DNA of 64,000 bases from JAVXGM01 sp036657395 (GCA_036657395.1 JAVXGM010000006.1:1-64000), one strand, 5' to 3'; shown: positions 53,951 through 63,286, counted from the stretch's first letter. Translations and numbers: made by a program. The notes: generated by a model from the letters alone, not told the origin.

Positions 53951-55231
53951 ATGGCTATTCAAGTTATAAAAGATAAATGTAAAGGCTGTAATTTGTGTCT
54001 AAAGGCTTGCCCATTTGATGCAATCGATATGGTTGACAAAATCGCAAACATCAACGAAAAGTGTACAGCTTGTAACCAGTGTATTGATGCTTGCCCATTC
54101 AAGGCAATTGAGAAGACTGGTGATGACGAAGAAGTAGATTTAAGCGCATATAAAGACGTTTGGGTTTTCGCAGAACAGAGAGATGGTAAGTTAATGAACG
54201 TTGCTCTTGAGTTAATCGGAGAAGGTTACAGACTTGCAAAGGAAATCAGCGCAGAAACAAAAGTATGTGCAGTTCTTATTGGTGATAAAATTGATCACCT
54301 TGTAGAAGAATGTTATGCGTATGGTGCTGAAAGAGTTATCCTTATTCAGGATCCTCTTCTTAAGAATTTCACAACTGACGCTCACACTAAAGTATTAGTA
54401 GACGCAGTTAAAGAATATAAGCCAGAACTAGTAATTTATGGCGCAACACATATTGGTAGAGACTTAGCTCCTAGAGTAGCAGCTAGATTAAACACAGGTT
54501 TAACTGCTGACTGTACTAGATTGGACATCAGAGTTTCAAGCTATATCGAATATGCAAATAAGAATACAACATTGGACACTTCCACATTAGATCCTAAAGA
54601 TCCAAGCACTGGCATTAAGCAGACTCGTCCAGCATTCGGTGGTAACCTTATGGCTACAATCATTTGCCCTAAGACTAGACCTCAGATGTCAACTGTAAGA
54701 CCTGGAGTAATGCAGAAGAAAGAAAAAGTTGAGGGAGCTACAGGCGAGCTAGTAGTAGTTAAGCCAGTAATTTCTGAATCAGATATTAGAACTAAAATTA
54801 TTGAGATCGTTAAATCTGCTAAGGAATTAGTTTCTTTAACAGATGCAGACATTATCTGCTCAGGCGGAAGAGGACTTGGCGATGCTTCAGGATTTACTCT
54901 AATTAAAGAATTCGCTGACAAAGTTGGCGGTGTTGTTGGTTCATCAAGAGCAGCAGTTGATGCTGGTTGGATAGATCACTCTCACCAGGTTGGTCAGACT
55001 GGTACAACAGTAAAACCTAACGTTTATTTCGCTTGCGGTATCTCCGGAGCTATCCAGCATTTAGCTGGTATGCAGACATCTGATATCATTGTTGCAATCA
55101 ACAAAGATCCAGATGCTCCAATCTTCGAAGTTGCTGACTACGGTGTTGTAGGTGACTTATACAAGGTTATTCCACAGATTATTGCTGAGTGGGATAATGC
55201 TGAAGCACTATATGATGCTTCAACAAAATAA
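53951..55231 (+). CDS. etfA: Electron transfer flavoprotein alpha subunit with N-terminal ferredoxin domain
   Basis: A 426-residue EtfA. Residues 1-60 are an extra 2[4Fe-4S] ferredoxin domain (CKGCNLCLKACP and CTACNQCIDACP), followed by the ETF-alpha domains with the FAD-binding GSSRAAVDAGWIDHSHQVG and TVKPNVYFACGISGAIQH. Ordinary EtfA is near 330-340 residues; the ferredoxin extension is known from CarE of the caffeyl-CoA reductase complex of Acetobacterium. It may pass electrons to or from an external ferredoxin. GGAGGAG precedes the start. Confidence 0.95.
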   Translation: MAIQVIKDKCKGCNLCLKACPFDAIDMVDKIANINEKCTACNQCIDACPFKAIEKTGDDEEVDLSAYKDVWVFAEQRDGKLMNVALELIGEGYRLAKEISAETKVCAVLIGDKIDHLVEECYAYGAERVILIQDPLLKNFTTDAHTKVLVDAVKEYKPELVIYGATHIGRDLAPRVAARLNTGLTADCTRLDIRVSSYIEYANKNTTLDTSTLDPKDPSTGIKQTRPAFGGNLMATIICPKTRPQMSTVRPGVMQKKEKVEGATGELVVVKPVISESDIRTKIIEIVKSAKELVSLTDADIICSGGRGLGDASGFTLIKEFADKVGGVVGSSRAAVDAGWIDHSHQVGQTGTTVKPNVYFACGISGAIQHLAGMQTSDIIVAINKDPDAPIFEVADYGVVGDLYKVIPQIIAEWDNAEALYDASTK

Positions 55232-55254
55232 TCGACCAGATAACAAAAAACAAT

Positions 55255-55297
55255 AAAAAGGGGGGCTGTCTCATAAGTGGGGCGGTTCCCTTTTTAA
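55255..55297 (+). terminator. Terminator after etfA
   Basis: AAAAAGGG (55255-55262) and CCCTTTTT (55288-55295) form an 8-bp stem with a built-in T run. Inside it GGGGCTGTCTCATAA resembles the ends of some IS families; no transposase is present. Confidence 0.7.
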
Positions 55298-55344
55298 AAA
55301 TACGAGAAGATGTAATAAACAAGTAGAAAATAGATAGGTGAAAC

Positions 55345-56784
55345 ATGAGAATTTTCGATACAAATGTTCAAAAATTAAAATATAAGGTGCTAGTTGAAGT
55401 GGCATGGCAAACTTGGAGAGGCAAAGATTCATTTGCTGTATTCAATGAAATTGCAAATGAGATTGTAAAGAAGGATGAACCTCCAATGAGCTGTTGTGTA
55501 TACAAAGACAGAGCCATTGTAGCAGAACGTATTCGTATTGCATTAGGTGGAAATAAGAATAATTCTAACGTGATTCAAGTAATTGATATTGCTTGTGATG
55601 AGTGTCCTGTTGCAGGGCATGTAGTGACGGATCTTTGCAGAGGCTGTGTTGCACATAGGTGTAAGGATGTATGTAAATTAAATGCAATCACCTTTGATGA
55701 TGACCAGAGAGCTACTATTGATAAAATCAAATGCGTAGAATGTGGTAAATGTGCAAAGGTATGCCCATATACTGCTATTGTTAATTTTAAAAGGCCTTGT
55801 GAAATAGCATGTAAGCCAAAAGCCATTTCCATGGCAGAAGGTGGAGAGGCACAAATCGATGACGAAAAATGTATTGCTTGTGGAGCTTGCGTTTACCAAT
55901 GTCCTTTTGGAGCCACAGTAGATACTTCTAGTATTGTAGACATTATCAATACCATTATGGAAAGTGATAATAATAAGAAATACAAGGTATATGCAGTTGT
56001 AGCACCATCAATTTCTACCCAATTTACTTATTCAAAACTAGGACAGGTGATTACAGCAATCAAGCAGCTTGGATTTCATGCAGTTAACGAAGCTGCATTA
56101 GGAGCAGATATGGTAGCTTACAATGAAGCCCAGGAACTTTTAGAAAAAGGGTTCTTAACTACTTCTTGCTGTCCGGCTTTTGTTAAATATGTAAAAACAA
56201 ACTTCCCAGAATTGGAAGAAAATATATCTCATAATCTATCTCCAATGGCCACTCTAGGCAAGTTTATTAAAGAACACGACCCAGAGGCTAAGATCGTGTT
56301 TATCGGTCCTTGTACGGCCAAAAAAGCCGAAGTAAAGCTAGACCATGTGAAAGAATACATAGATTATGCTATGACTTTTGAAGAACTTCAGGCAGTAATT
56401 GATAGCAAAGATATTATAGTTGAGGACCTTCCTGAAAGTGAAATGGATCATGCTTCGTATTACGGCAGAATTTTTGCAAGAACAGGTGGAGTTACTGCAG
56501 CGGTAGCTGAAGCTATTGATGAGCTAGGTAAGGATTCATTTGAATTTAATCCTGTAGTATGCGAAGGAATTGACAAATGTAAACCGGCATTAATGCGTGC
56601 AAGTAAAGGAGTTTTGCCAAACAACTTTATTGAAGGTATGGCATGTATGGGCGGATGTGTTGGAGGAGCGGGCTGCTTGTCTCATGGAGCGGCTGACAAA
56701 AAAGGTATCGATGCTTATGGAGAAAGTGCAACAGGAAAAGAGATTACCCAGGTAATCAATGATGCAGATAAAATTTTTGATTAA
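55345..56784 (+). CDS. [FeFe] hydrogenase, group B-type monomeric enzyme
   Basis: A 479-residue iron-only hydrogenase. The N-terminal third has several Cys motifs for Fe-S clusters (CVECGKCAKVCP, CIACGACVYQCP and a preceding CRGCVAHRCKDVCK). The H-cluster motifs are TSCCPAF near 273 (L1), IGPCTAKK near 319 (L2) and EGMACMGGCVGGAGC near 430 (L3). The F in L1 and the G-A in L3 mark the group B class rather than the classical group A. It should exchange electrons between ferredoxin and H2. It has its own ribosome site (AGGTG), separated from etfA by a terminator, so regulation may be separate. Maturases HydEFG are not in the window. Confidence 0.93.
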   Translation: MRIFDTNVQKLKYKVLVEVAWQTWRGKDSFAVFNEIANEIVKKDEPPMSCCVYKDRAIVAERIRIALGGNKNNSNVIQVIDIACDECPVAGHVVTDLCRGCVAHRCKDVCKLNAITFDDDQRATIDKIKCVECGKCAKVCPYTAIVNFKRPCEIACKPKAISMAEGGEAQIDDEKCIACGACVYQCPFGATVDTSSIVDIINTIMESDNNKKYKVYAVVAPSISTQFTYSKLGQVITAIKQLGFHAVNEAALGADMVAYNEAQELLEKGFLTTSCCPAFVKYVKTNFPELEENISHNLSPMATLGKFIKEHDPEAKIVFIGPCTAKKAEVKLDHVKEYIDYAMTFEELQAVIDSKDIIVEDLPESEMDHASYYGRIFARTGGVTAAVAEAIDELGKDSFEFNPVVCEGIDKCKPALMRASKGVLPNNFIEGMACMGGCVGGAGCLSHGAADKKGIDAYGESATGKEITQVINDADKIFD

Positions 56785-56803
56785 TCATTATATATGAAAA
56801 GTG

Positions 56804-56835
56804 CTCGGGAAGGTAATCCTTTCCCGAGTTTTTTT
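56804..56835 (+). terminator. Rho-independent terminator after the hydrogenase gene
   Basis: CTCGGGA (56804-56810) pairs with TCCCGAG (56822-56828), with additional pairs toward the loop, then a run of seven T. Confidence 0.85.
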
Positions 56836-56859
56836 GTTCCCTGAATCATATTCCATATA

Positions 56860-56888
56860 TTGACATATTATTACATATAATGTATAAT
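56860..56888 (+). promoter_or_regulatory. Consensus vegetative promoter of the DUF11-repeat surface protein
   Basis: TTGACA (56860-56865) and TATAAT (56883-56888) with a 17-base spacer: a perfect sigma-A promoter, 39 bases before the ATG. Strong constitutive expression is expected. Confidence 0.88.
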
Positions 56889-56927
56889 ATGGAAAATGTA
56901 AAAAAATGGAATTGAAAGGGGAACAAA

Positions 56928-59924
56928 ATGATGAAGATTAAACAGGGAAAAAGGGGAGGGCTATTATTGTTAATTGTTTTAATTATGACAATAATACCCT
57001 CTTACTCATTTGGAGCAGTTAGCTTGGAGAACACTGCCCCAGTGCAGGTAGGGTCAGGAGGAACAAGCACTACAGGAGCAGAAGGATTTAAAGGTCACAA
57101 AGGGGTATATACCAGTTGGGAGGAAGATAGTACATCATTTATTATGCCAGCAGGGTATTCAAACAAGACTACATCGCCGCCAACAATGACCTCTTCCACC
57201 TTTGGTAAGACCTGTGATCCGGTAAAGGCTAGAGACATTTACTGTGATGAACATAAAAACACCAATGTGGCTGTGGATAATTATGATACAACAGACTATT
57301 ATTGCTTTAACATTACAGAAAATACGAAAGGTAATTGTGGGATATGGGTTAAAGGGGCAGATTACTTTAGTAATACCACAGGGGAAATAGTTAAACTAGA
57401 TGTAAAAATAACTATAATGGATTGGGAGGATGCCACTGGAAAGAAGACAAATAATTCTCATCACATTATGATTGAAAAAGATCCTAGGGCAAACGTTATT
57501 AATTTAGGAATGAACAGCAGCCGCATTCGTTTTGATTATTATCAGTCGGGAACCGATAATAAATATACTTTAAAGTCAAATCTGACTTTTTCTGACGTAG
57601 ATTCTAATCAGTATATCGCTTTTTCAACAAATAAGGCGGGTAACAATGGCATTGTACAACAATTTGTCAGCACAGACAGTCGTTTAAATTTTGGATATAA
57701 TGACGGGGACAACATTTACTATGCATCATATAAAGAAAACATTCTAGATGTAGAGCCTAGTAGCGCCTTTGGGCTGGCTTTTGCCACAGATGGCCTAGAG
57801 TTCACCTTTGGAAGCAGACAAGATGGCGCTTGGGCATTTTTTGGCTACACAGGTTATAGCATGTTTAGAACCGAACCTAATAAGCCAGTAAAAAGTGTAG
57901 AAGATGGAGATGAGAAGAACAAATCAGAAGAAAATAACACTGCAAACACTCTTTATAATACCGATGAAGAGTTCACTTATACAATTTCTGATGTTGTTCC
58001 TTCAGGAGTATCACCAGAATTTTATTTTAAATCAATGGTTATGGAAGACACATTAAAAGACATATTGATCATAAAGTCAGCAACGACTAATACAGATGAC
58101 TTTGATGTAAAAGTAGAGGGACAAAAAGTAACAGCTACAGCCAAAAAGAGTTCATTGGAAAGGGATTCATTTTATGGTAAAAAGTATGACTTGATTATTA
58201 AGGCAAAGTTGAATATTAAAGGAGATTTAACTCCCTATCTAAATAACAGTAAAAATATGATTACAGTGAACAACAAGGGTGAAGTTACAATTGTAGATGA
58301 TGCAAAAACATACAGTGAACCTACACCGCAGGTTAGCACGAAAGTAGGAATCCCAGATTTACAAATCGACAAGAAGACGGATAAGTATGAGTATCAGGTA
58401 GGAGATAAAATACAATATCAAATAGACGTTTCTCATACAGATAAATCCAAGGGAAATGCAGCTAATGTAGTAGTCGAGGACATTTCTCTTCCAGAGGGGA
58501 TGGTTATTGACGAGGATACTCTAAAAGCCTCGGGAATAAAGGCAAAATACTATATTAGCAAAATCAAAGGTGGATGGCAGCTAACTACTGGAGATCTGCC
58601 AAAAGGAGATATTGGTAAAATTTCATTTACCGCAGTTGCAAATAAAACTCTTAATGGAAAAGAAATTCCAAATAAGGCTACAGTTAAGTGTGATTTAGAT
58701 GAACAAAAATCTGATGAAGCAAAAGTATATATCAACTCTCCAAAGATGGATATAATTAAAATTACAGACAAGAAAGAATACAAAGCTGGGGAGAGAATCC
58801 CATATGAATTACAGGTGTCACAAGAAAACTCAGGATGCTTTATGCGAGATATAGCTGTTTCAGATACCATTGAGACAGAAGGTGCCAAGTTAATGCCAGG
58901 ATCCATTCAGATATTAGATAAGAATGGTAAAGTAATTACTCAAAATTGTGAAGTGAAGGTAAAGGGAAATTCTTTTACCATAGATCCTAAGCTGCACATG
59001 GGAGATAAGACCGAAAAGGTCCCAGCTAAGGGGGCGGCCTACGATAGGCTAGCGCTTACTAGCAAGCTTCAGGTTAATTATGATGTTGCTGTAGATAAAG
59101 GAGGCATAGAAAGTGGTCAGATTAAGAATACAGCTGTCACCCCCGCCACTAAAAATACAAATGGAGATTTGATTAAAGATGATAAAAATATTCCAAGTGG
59201 TGGCGATAAGGCGGAAAATTCAGTGGGGGTCAAAGGCCCTGAACTAAAGATTATTAAGACCTCGGACAAACCAGCATACAAGGTTAAGGACACAGGAAAA
59301 TATAAGTTAGTTGTAATGGAAATAAGGGAGGATTATACAGTTAAAAATATAGTTATCAGGGATGAATTTCAAAAGGATGGCATGATTATAGATAGAAAAT
59401 CTTTAAAAGTAAAAGATGGGGATTCTGATATTACAGCTAAGTGTAAAATTCAGTTTGAAAATGATTATTCTTTTGTAATCAATACGGACAAAGATTTGCC
59501 ATGGGGAAAACAAATTATTGTAACTTATGATGTGACTTTTGAATCTGATGAGCTTAATGAAGAGGAAGTAGAGAATATTGCCTTTGCAAAGGGTGACAAG
59601 GTGGAAGAAAGAAAGGATGAGCACAAGGTGACAATAACAGAGGAACCAGAAACAGTAGTTGCATCTACAGAGCCCAAAGAGACGATAGAAACTACTGATC
59701 CTCCAGAGGCCACAGTTGCTCAGGTAAAAGAGGAAGAACCACCACAACCATCTGAAAAGCCTACACAATCAGTTAGTGAAATAGAAGAAACAGATCCGCC
59801 ACAAGATGGAGCTGTTCAGACAGGCGATGATAGCCAGTTGTGGATTGTAGTGGTTCTAGCCATCATTGGAGGTGGAATCATGTTGGCTACAAGAAAGAAA
59901 AAAAGCAAGAAAATAAATAAATAA
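56928..59924 (+). CDS. Large surface protein with DUF11-type repeats and VQTGD sorting signal
   Basis: A 998-residue exported protein: a signal peptide (about 1-30), an N-terminal beta-rich region of about 300 residues with no recognised family, a linking domain, then three DUF11-like, isopeptide-type repeats near residues 480, 615 and 785 (each begins with a variant of TDKYEYQVGDKIQYQ). A Pro-, Glu- and Thr-rich spacer (about 905-960) leads to AVQTGDD, a hydrophobic segment and a basic tail. The spacer-plus-anchor pattern is that of sortase-linked wall proteins, with VQTGD in place of LPxTG. Possible adhesin or pilus-like stalk. AAGGGG precedes the ATG. Confidence 0.85.
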   Translation: MMKIKQGKRGGLLLLIVLIMTIIPSYSFGAVSLENTAPVQVGSGGTSTTGAEGFKGHKGVYTSWEEDSTSFIMPAGYSNKTTSPPTMTSSTFGKTCDPVKARDIYCDEHKNTNVAVDNYDTTDYYCFNITENTKGNCGIWVKGADYFSNTTGEIVKLDVKITIMDWEDATGKKTNNSHHIMIEKDPRANVINLGMNSSRIRFDYYQSGTDNKYTLKSNLTFSDVDSNQYIAFSTNKAGNNGIVQQFVSTDSRLNFGYNDGDNIYYASYKENILDVEPSSAFGLAFATDGLEFTFGSRQDGAWAFFGYTGYSMFRTEPNKPVKSVEDGDEKNKSEENNTANTLYNTDEEFTYTISDVVPSGVSPEFYFKSMVMEDTLKDILIIKSATTNTDDFDVKVEGQKVTATAKKSSLERDSFYGKKYDLIIKAKLNIKGDLTPYLNNSKNMITVNNKGEVTIVDDAKTYSEPTPQVSTKVGIPDLQIDKKTDKYEYQVGDKIQYQIDVSHTDKSKGNAANVVVEDISLPEGMVIDEDTLKASGIKAKYYISKIKGGWQLTTGDLPKGDIGKISFTAVANKTLNGKEIPNKATVKCDLDEQKSDEAKVYINSPKMDIIKITDKKEYKAGERIPYELQVSQENSGCFMRDIAVSDTIETEGAKLMPGSIQILDKNGKVITQNCEVKVKGNSFTIDPKLHMGDKTEKVPAKGAAYDRLALTSKLQVNYDVAVDKGGIESGQIKNTAVTPATKNTNGDLIKDDKNIPSGGDKAENSVGVKGPELKIIKTSDKPAYKVKDTGKYKLVVMEIREDYTVKNIVIRDEFQKDGMIIDRKSLKVKDGDSDITAKCKIQFENDYSFVINTDKDLPWGKQIIVTYDVTFESDELNEEEVENIAFAKGDKVEERKDEHKVTITEEPETVVASTEPKETIETTDPPEATVAQVKEEEPPQPSEKPTQSVSEIEETDPPQDGAVQTGDDSQLWIVVVLAIIGGGIMLATRKKKSKKINK

Positions 59925-59935
59925 ACGCTTTGAGC

Positions 59936-59976
59936 AACCCCTTGTTTCTTTAAGACCAGGGGGTTACTTATTTTTT
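59936..59976 (+). terminator. Terminator between the two surface-protein genes
   Basis: AACCCCTT (59936-59943) pairs with AGGGGGTT (59958-59965) with one wobble, followed by a T-rich stretch. Confidence 0.65.
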
Positions 59977-60009
59977 GATTCACCTTACAAATAATGCTAT
60001 CAAATATGA

Positions 60010-60015
60010 TATAAT
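60010..60015 (+). promoter_or_regulatory. -10 box of the subtilase gene
   Basis: TATAAT at 60010-60015, 20 bases upstream of the ATG, with no consensus -35 box at standard spacing. Confidence 0.45.
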
Positions 60016-60034
60016 AAACTAAAGGGGAAAGAAA

Positions 60035-62080
60035 ATGAAAAAGCGAATAATTAGTGTAATAACAATATTAGCAGTATTTGGTGGAATAGCACTTACAAGT
60101 GTTAGGCCACAGGTTATTTATGGAGCAGAGGAAAAAACGGCTGACTATGTTGAAAATAAAGTGTTAGTTGTATTTAATGATGATATAAATAATAAAGAAT
60201 CTAAAGAAGTGGTAGAGGATTTAGGTGGCGAGAAAACGGAAATTTTAGACACCATAGATAGCCAAATTGTTGGCGCTGTTACATTGCCACAGGATCAAAG
60301 TGTGGAGGAAGCAGTAAAAGCATATACAAAAGATCCTGATGTTAAATATGCCCAACCTAATTATATGTATAAATTAGAAGGACAAAATACAGATAAGACG
60401 GCCAAAACAGCTACCACAGATAAAGATTATGGGAAGCAGTGGTACCTTAACAAGGTAGAAGCCGAAGGAGCTTGGGATATCCTAGATAAGATAGAAACGG
60501 AAAAAGTAAAGGTGGCAGTTCTTGACACAGGTGTGGATGTTAATCATGTAGACCTTCAGGACAACTTAAATAAAGATCTAAGCGTGGATATTACTCAAAA
60601 AAAAGGAGGCCAATACCCTAAATTACTTAAGGACTTAGATGAACATGGGACTCACGTAGCAGGAATCATTGGTGCTACGGCTAATAACAATATAGGAGTG
60701 GCCGGAGTTGGAACTGGTAAAAACAATAACCTAATTGACCTATTGGCGGTTAATGTATTTACATATATTAAAAATATAAGTGAGCCTGGTTTATATGCCC
60801 TAACTGAGGATATAATTAAAGCTATTGCTTATGCTGAGAATCATGGGGTGAAAGTAATTAACTTAAGCCTTGCGACTTATGATTATGATAAAGCATTTAA
60901 CGATGAAATTGAGAAAGGAACAAAAGCTGGTATCACTATAGTTTGTGCTGCTAGCAATGAAGGGACGGCCCAACCGGCGTATCCTGCATCCTATAAAGAC
61001 ACAATTAGTGTAATTGCTACAAATAAAGATGATAAAAAAGCGGATTTCTCAAACTTTGGTGATACTACAGATCTTTCTGCTCCAGGTAAAGATATTTATA
61101 GCACTGTTGTAGGTAATAAATATGCCTATAATAGTGGAACTTCCATGGCTGCACCTGTAGTTTCAGCAGTAGCTGCGATGATTTATGCGGCTAAACCAAG
61201 TATTGAGCCAAGTCAAGTAAAAGACGTATTAAAAAAGACCGCTAAGGATTTATATACTCCAGGTAAAGATATTTATTCTGGTTGGGGACTAGTCAACGGG
61301 AAAAGAGCAATTCGCTACGCTATGGATCCATATACATTTCCTGTAACAGGAGTGAAAATGAGTAAAACTTCGGCAACATTAAGCAAAGGTAAAACTCTTT
61401 TGTTATCAGCCACAGTTATGCCTTACTGGACAGCCAATAAGAATCTTAGGTGGATATCATCGAATACAAAGGTAGCAACCGTTAGCTCTACAGGAAAAGT
61501 TACAGGGAAGAAAAACGGAATAGCAACTGTTACAGCTGTATCTAAGGAGAATGCTAATAAAAAGGCTACATGTACTATTACGGTTCCATACAATATAAAA
61601 TACAAGCTGAATAGCGGTCAAAATAACAATAGCAATCCAAGCAGTTATTACAATAAGAAAGTTGCTTTGAAAGACCCATCAAAGGGAAAATATAATTTTA
61701 GTGGCTGGTACACAGACAGTAAATATAAGAATAAGATAAGTTCTATTGACAAGGTGGCTAATAAGGATTATACCCTCTATGCAAAATGGAATAAGGTATC
61801 AGTAGGCAAAGGGTCTGTTTACTGGTTAGATAAAACAGGGAAGACCAAGTTAAAAGTTTTATGTAAAGGTGTACGTGGGGCAAGTGGATATGAGATTGTC
61901 TATTCCAGATACCCAAATTTCCCTTCGTCAGCTACAAAGAAAATCATTACAAAAAACAAGGTAAAAACCCTTACTGGACTGAAGTCATGGAAAAGATATT
62001 ATGTGAAAATAAGAGCATATGAGATGGATTCTAAGGGGCATAAAATATATGGTCCTTACAGTAAAGTAACCTATAGATGA
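60035..62080 (+). CDS. Secreted subtilisin-like serine protease with Ig-like and InlB-type domains
   Basis: A 681-residue S8-family protease. Signal peptide (about 1-30), an I9-like propeptide (about 40-115, with VLVVFNDDINNKES and DPDVKYAQPNYMY), then the catalytic domain with Asp164 in VAVLDTGVD, His near 203 in DEHGTHVAGI and Ser near 370 in GTSMAAP. Past residue 430 come a bacterial Ig-like 2 domain (TGVKMSKTSATLSKGK), an InlB B-type repeat (YNFSGWYTDSKYKNK) and a fibronectin-III-like end (YYVKIRAYE). All catalytic residues are in place. It likely processes surface proteins or host peptides. AAAGGGGAAAG precedes the ATG. Confidence 0.93.
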   Translation: MKKRIISVITILAVFGGIALTSVRPQVIYGAEEKTADYVENKVLVVFNDDINNKESKEVVEDLGGEKTEILDTIDSQIVGAVTLPQDQSVEEAVKAYTKDPDVKYAQPNYMYKLEGQNTDKTAKTATTDKDYGKQWYLNKVEAEGAWDILDKIETEKVKVAVLDTGVDVNHVDLQDNLNKDLSVDITQKKGGQYPKLLKDLDEHGTHVAGIIGATANNNIGVAGVGTGKNNNLIDLLAVNVFTYIKNISEPGLYALTEDIIKAIAYAENHGVKVINLSLATYDYDKAFNDEIEKGTKAGITIVCAASNEGTAQPAYPASYKDTISVIATNKDDKKADFSNFGDTTDLSAPGKDIYSTVVGNKYAYNSGTSMAAPVVSAVAAMIYAAKPSIEPSQVKDVLKKTAKDLYTPGKDIYSGWGLVNGKRAIRYAMDPYTFPVTGVKMSKTSATLSKGKTLLLSATVMPYWTANKNLRWISSNTKVATVSSTGKVTGKKNGIATVTAVSKENANKKATCTITVPYNIKYKLNSGQNNNSNPSSYYNKKVALKDPSKGKYNFSGWYTDSKYKNKISSIDKVANKDYTLYAKWNKVSVGKGSVYWLDKTGKTKLKVLCKGVRGASGYEIVYSRYPNFPSSATKKIITKNKVKTLTGLKSWKRYYVKIRAYEMDSKGHKIYGPYSKVTYR

Positions 62081-62145
62081 GACACTGTTAATTGTCCATT
62101 AGGAAAATAGATTAGGAAACTATTAATTAAGAAGGGAGAGGAAAC

Positions 62146-62613
62146 ATGTTTAGAAAAATGAGAGATGTGGGCGAACCTCTAACAAGAGAAGAGTCTATAA
62201 AAATGTTAGAAACCCAAAAACACGGAACCTTAGCTGTAAATGGGGATAATGGATATCCATATAGCGTACCTATTAGTTTTGTGTATATTGATGGGAAAAT
62301 AATATTTCATGGTGCGAATACAGGCCATAAGTTGGATTCAATCAAAAAGGATGAAAAAGTTTCTTTTTCACTTATTGAACAGGACAATATCATTCCAGAA
62401 GATTTTAACACTCTATTTAGAAGTGTCATAGTCTTTGGTAAGATTAAAGTTCTAAAAAGTGACGAGGAAAGAAAATCAGGATTAATGGCAATTATTAAAA
62501 AATATTCTCCTGACTTTATGGAAGACGGAGAAAAATACGCTGAAGAATCCTGGGATCAGGTTGCTGTTATGGAACTTGAAATTGAACACTTAACAGGGAA
62601 AAAAGGAAACTAA
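62146..62613 (+). CDS. Pyridoxamine 5'-phosphate oxidase-like flavoprotein
   Basis: A 155-residue member of the PNPOx/NimA-like split-barrel flavoprotein family: KMLETQKHGTLAVNGDNGYP followed by YSVPISFVYIDGKIIFHG and GHKLDSIKKDEKVSFSL. It probably binds FMN or heme; in some members this reduces nitro compounds. AAGGGAGAGG precedes the start. Confidence 0.88.
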   Translation: MFRKMRDVGEPLTREESIKMLETQKHGTLAVNGDNGYPYSVPISFVYIDGKIIFHGANTGHKLDSIKKDEKVSFSLIEQDNIIPEDFNTLFRSVIVFGKIKVLKSDEERKSGLMAIIKKYSPDFMEDGEKYAEESWDQVAVMELEIEHLTGKKGN

Positions 62614-62614
62614 A

Positions 62615-62652
62615 GCATTAAAATAGAGCCTGTAACGGCTCTATTTTAATGC
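62615..62652. terminator. Bidirectional terminator overlapping the maf stop codon
   Basis: GCATTAAAATAGAGCC (62615-62630) and GGCTCTATTTTAATGC (62637-62652) form a perfect 16-bp stem with a 6-base loop. It serves both the PNPOx gene and maf; the last three codons and stop of maf lie inside the right arm. Confidence 0.9.
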
Positions 62653-63231
62653 CCATTTTTTCAATTCCTTTTCAATTTTATTCCAAGGAAATCCAATTAC
62701 GTTCTCGTAATCACCTTCTATGTGATCTACATATTTTCCGAAGGCTCCTTGAATAGCATAGCCACCCGCTTTATCATAAGGCTCATCAGTTCTTACATAT
62801 GCCAGAAGCTCATCATCGGTAAAGTCTTTAAAATAAACCTTTGTTATTTCACAAAATACTTTTCGATCAGGCGAGTTTGCTGTGAGTAATGCCACTCCAG
62901 TAGCAACTAGGTGGCTTCCGCCTCTAAGTTGGGATAAGGTATTAAAGGCATCTTTCTCGTCAAAAGGTTTCCCAATAATACGATTATGATAAACTACCGT
63001 ATCCGCAGCAATGATAACTGGATAGGTAGATTTTTCTTTTTCTGTCAGATTTTCTTCCACTGACAAAGCTTTTTTTAGAGCTAAATACATTACAGTAGAT
63101 TCTAGGTCAAGAGGAATGGGAATAGTTTCTTCCACATTAGCTGCTATGATTTTAGGCGAAAACCCCTTTTCTTTCATCATGGCAATTCTACGTGGAGATT
63201 TTGATGCCAAAATCAAATTTTTCATATTCAT
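62641..63231 (-). CDS. maf: Maf-family nucleotide pyrophosphatase
   Basis: A 196-residue Maf protein: LILASKSPRRIAMMKEKGF at the N-terminus, VEETIP, IIAADTVVYHNRIIGKP, and the GGYAIQGAFGKYV motif near the C-terminus. Maf enzymes hydrolyse non-canonical or modified dNTPs to monophosphates and arrest septation when over-expressed. ATG 63231 is used: AAAGGA lies seven bases upstream and it gives the family N-terminus, whereas the frame otherwise runs to 63330. It points away from the spoVA operon. Confidence 0.93.
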   Translation of the reverse strand: MNMKNLILASKSPRRIAMMKEKGFSPKIIAANVEETIPIPLDLESTVMYLALKKALSVEENLTEKEKSTYPVIIAADTVVYHNRIIGKPFDEKDAFNTLSQLRGGSHLVATGVALLTANSPDRKVFCEITKVYFKDFTDDELLAYVRTDEPYDKAGGYAIQGAFGKYVDHIEGDYENVIGFPWNKIEKELKKWALK

Positions 63232-63258
63232 AATCAATCCTTTCTTTTTTTCATTATG

Positions 63259-63286
63259 GCATATTTTTTCACATTTGGGAATACTA
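63259..63286 (+). promoter_or_regulatory. Possible forespore (sigma-G type) promoter of spoVA
   Basis: GCATA (63259-63263) and AATACTA (63280-63286) resemble the sigma-G boxes GHATR and CATNMTA with a 16-base spacer, two bases short of the usual 18. The downstream genes are forespore genes elsewhere, which makes the match plausible. Confidence 0.4.

Noticed and set aside
55261..55290. Insertion-sequence end (GGGGCTGTCTCATAA)
   Set aside because: The string resembles terminal repeats of some IS families, but there is no transposase or matching opposite end, and it lies in the loop of a terminator-like hairpin.
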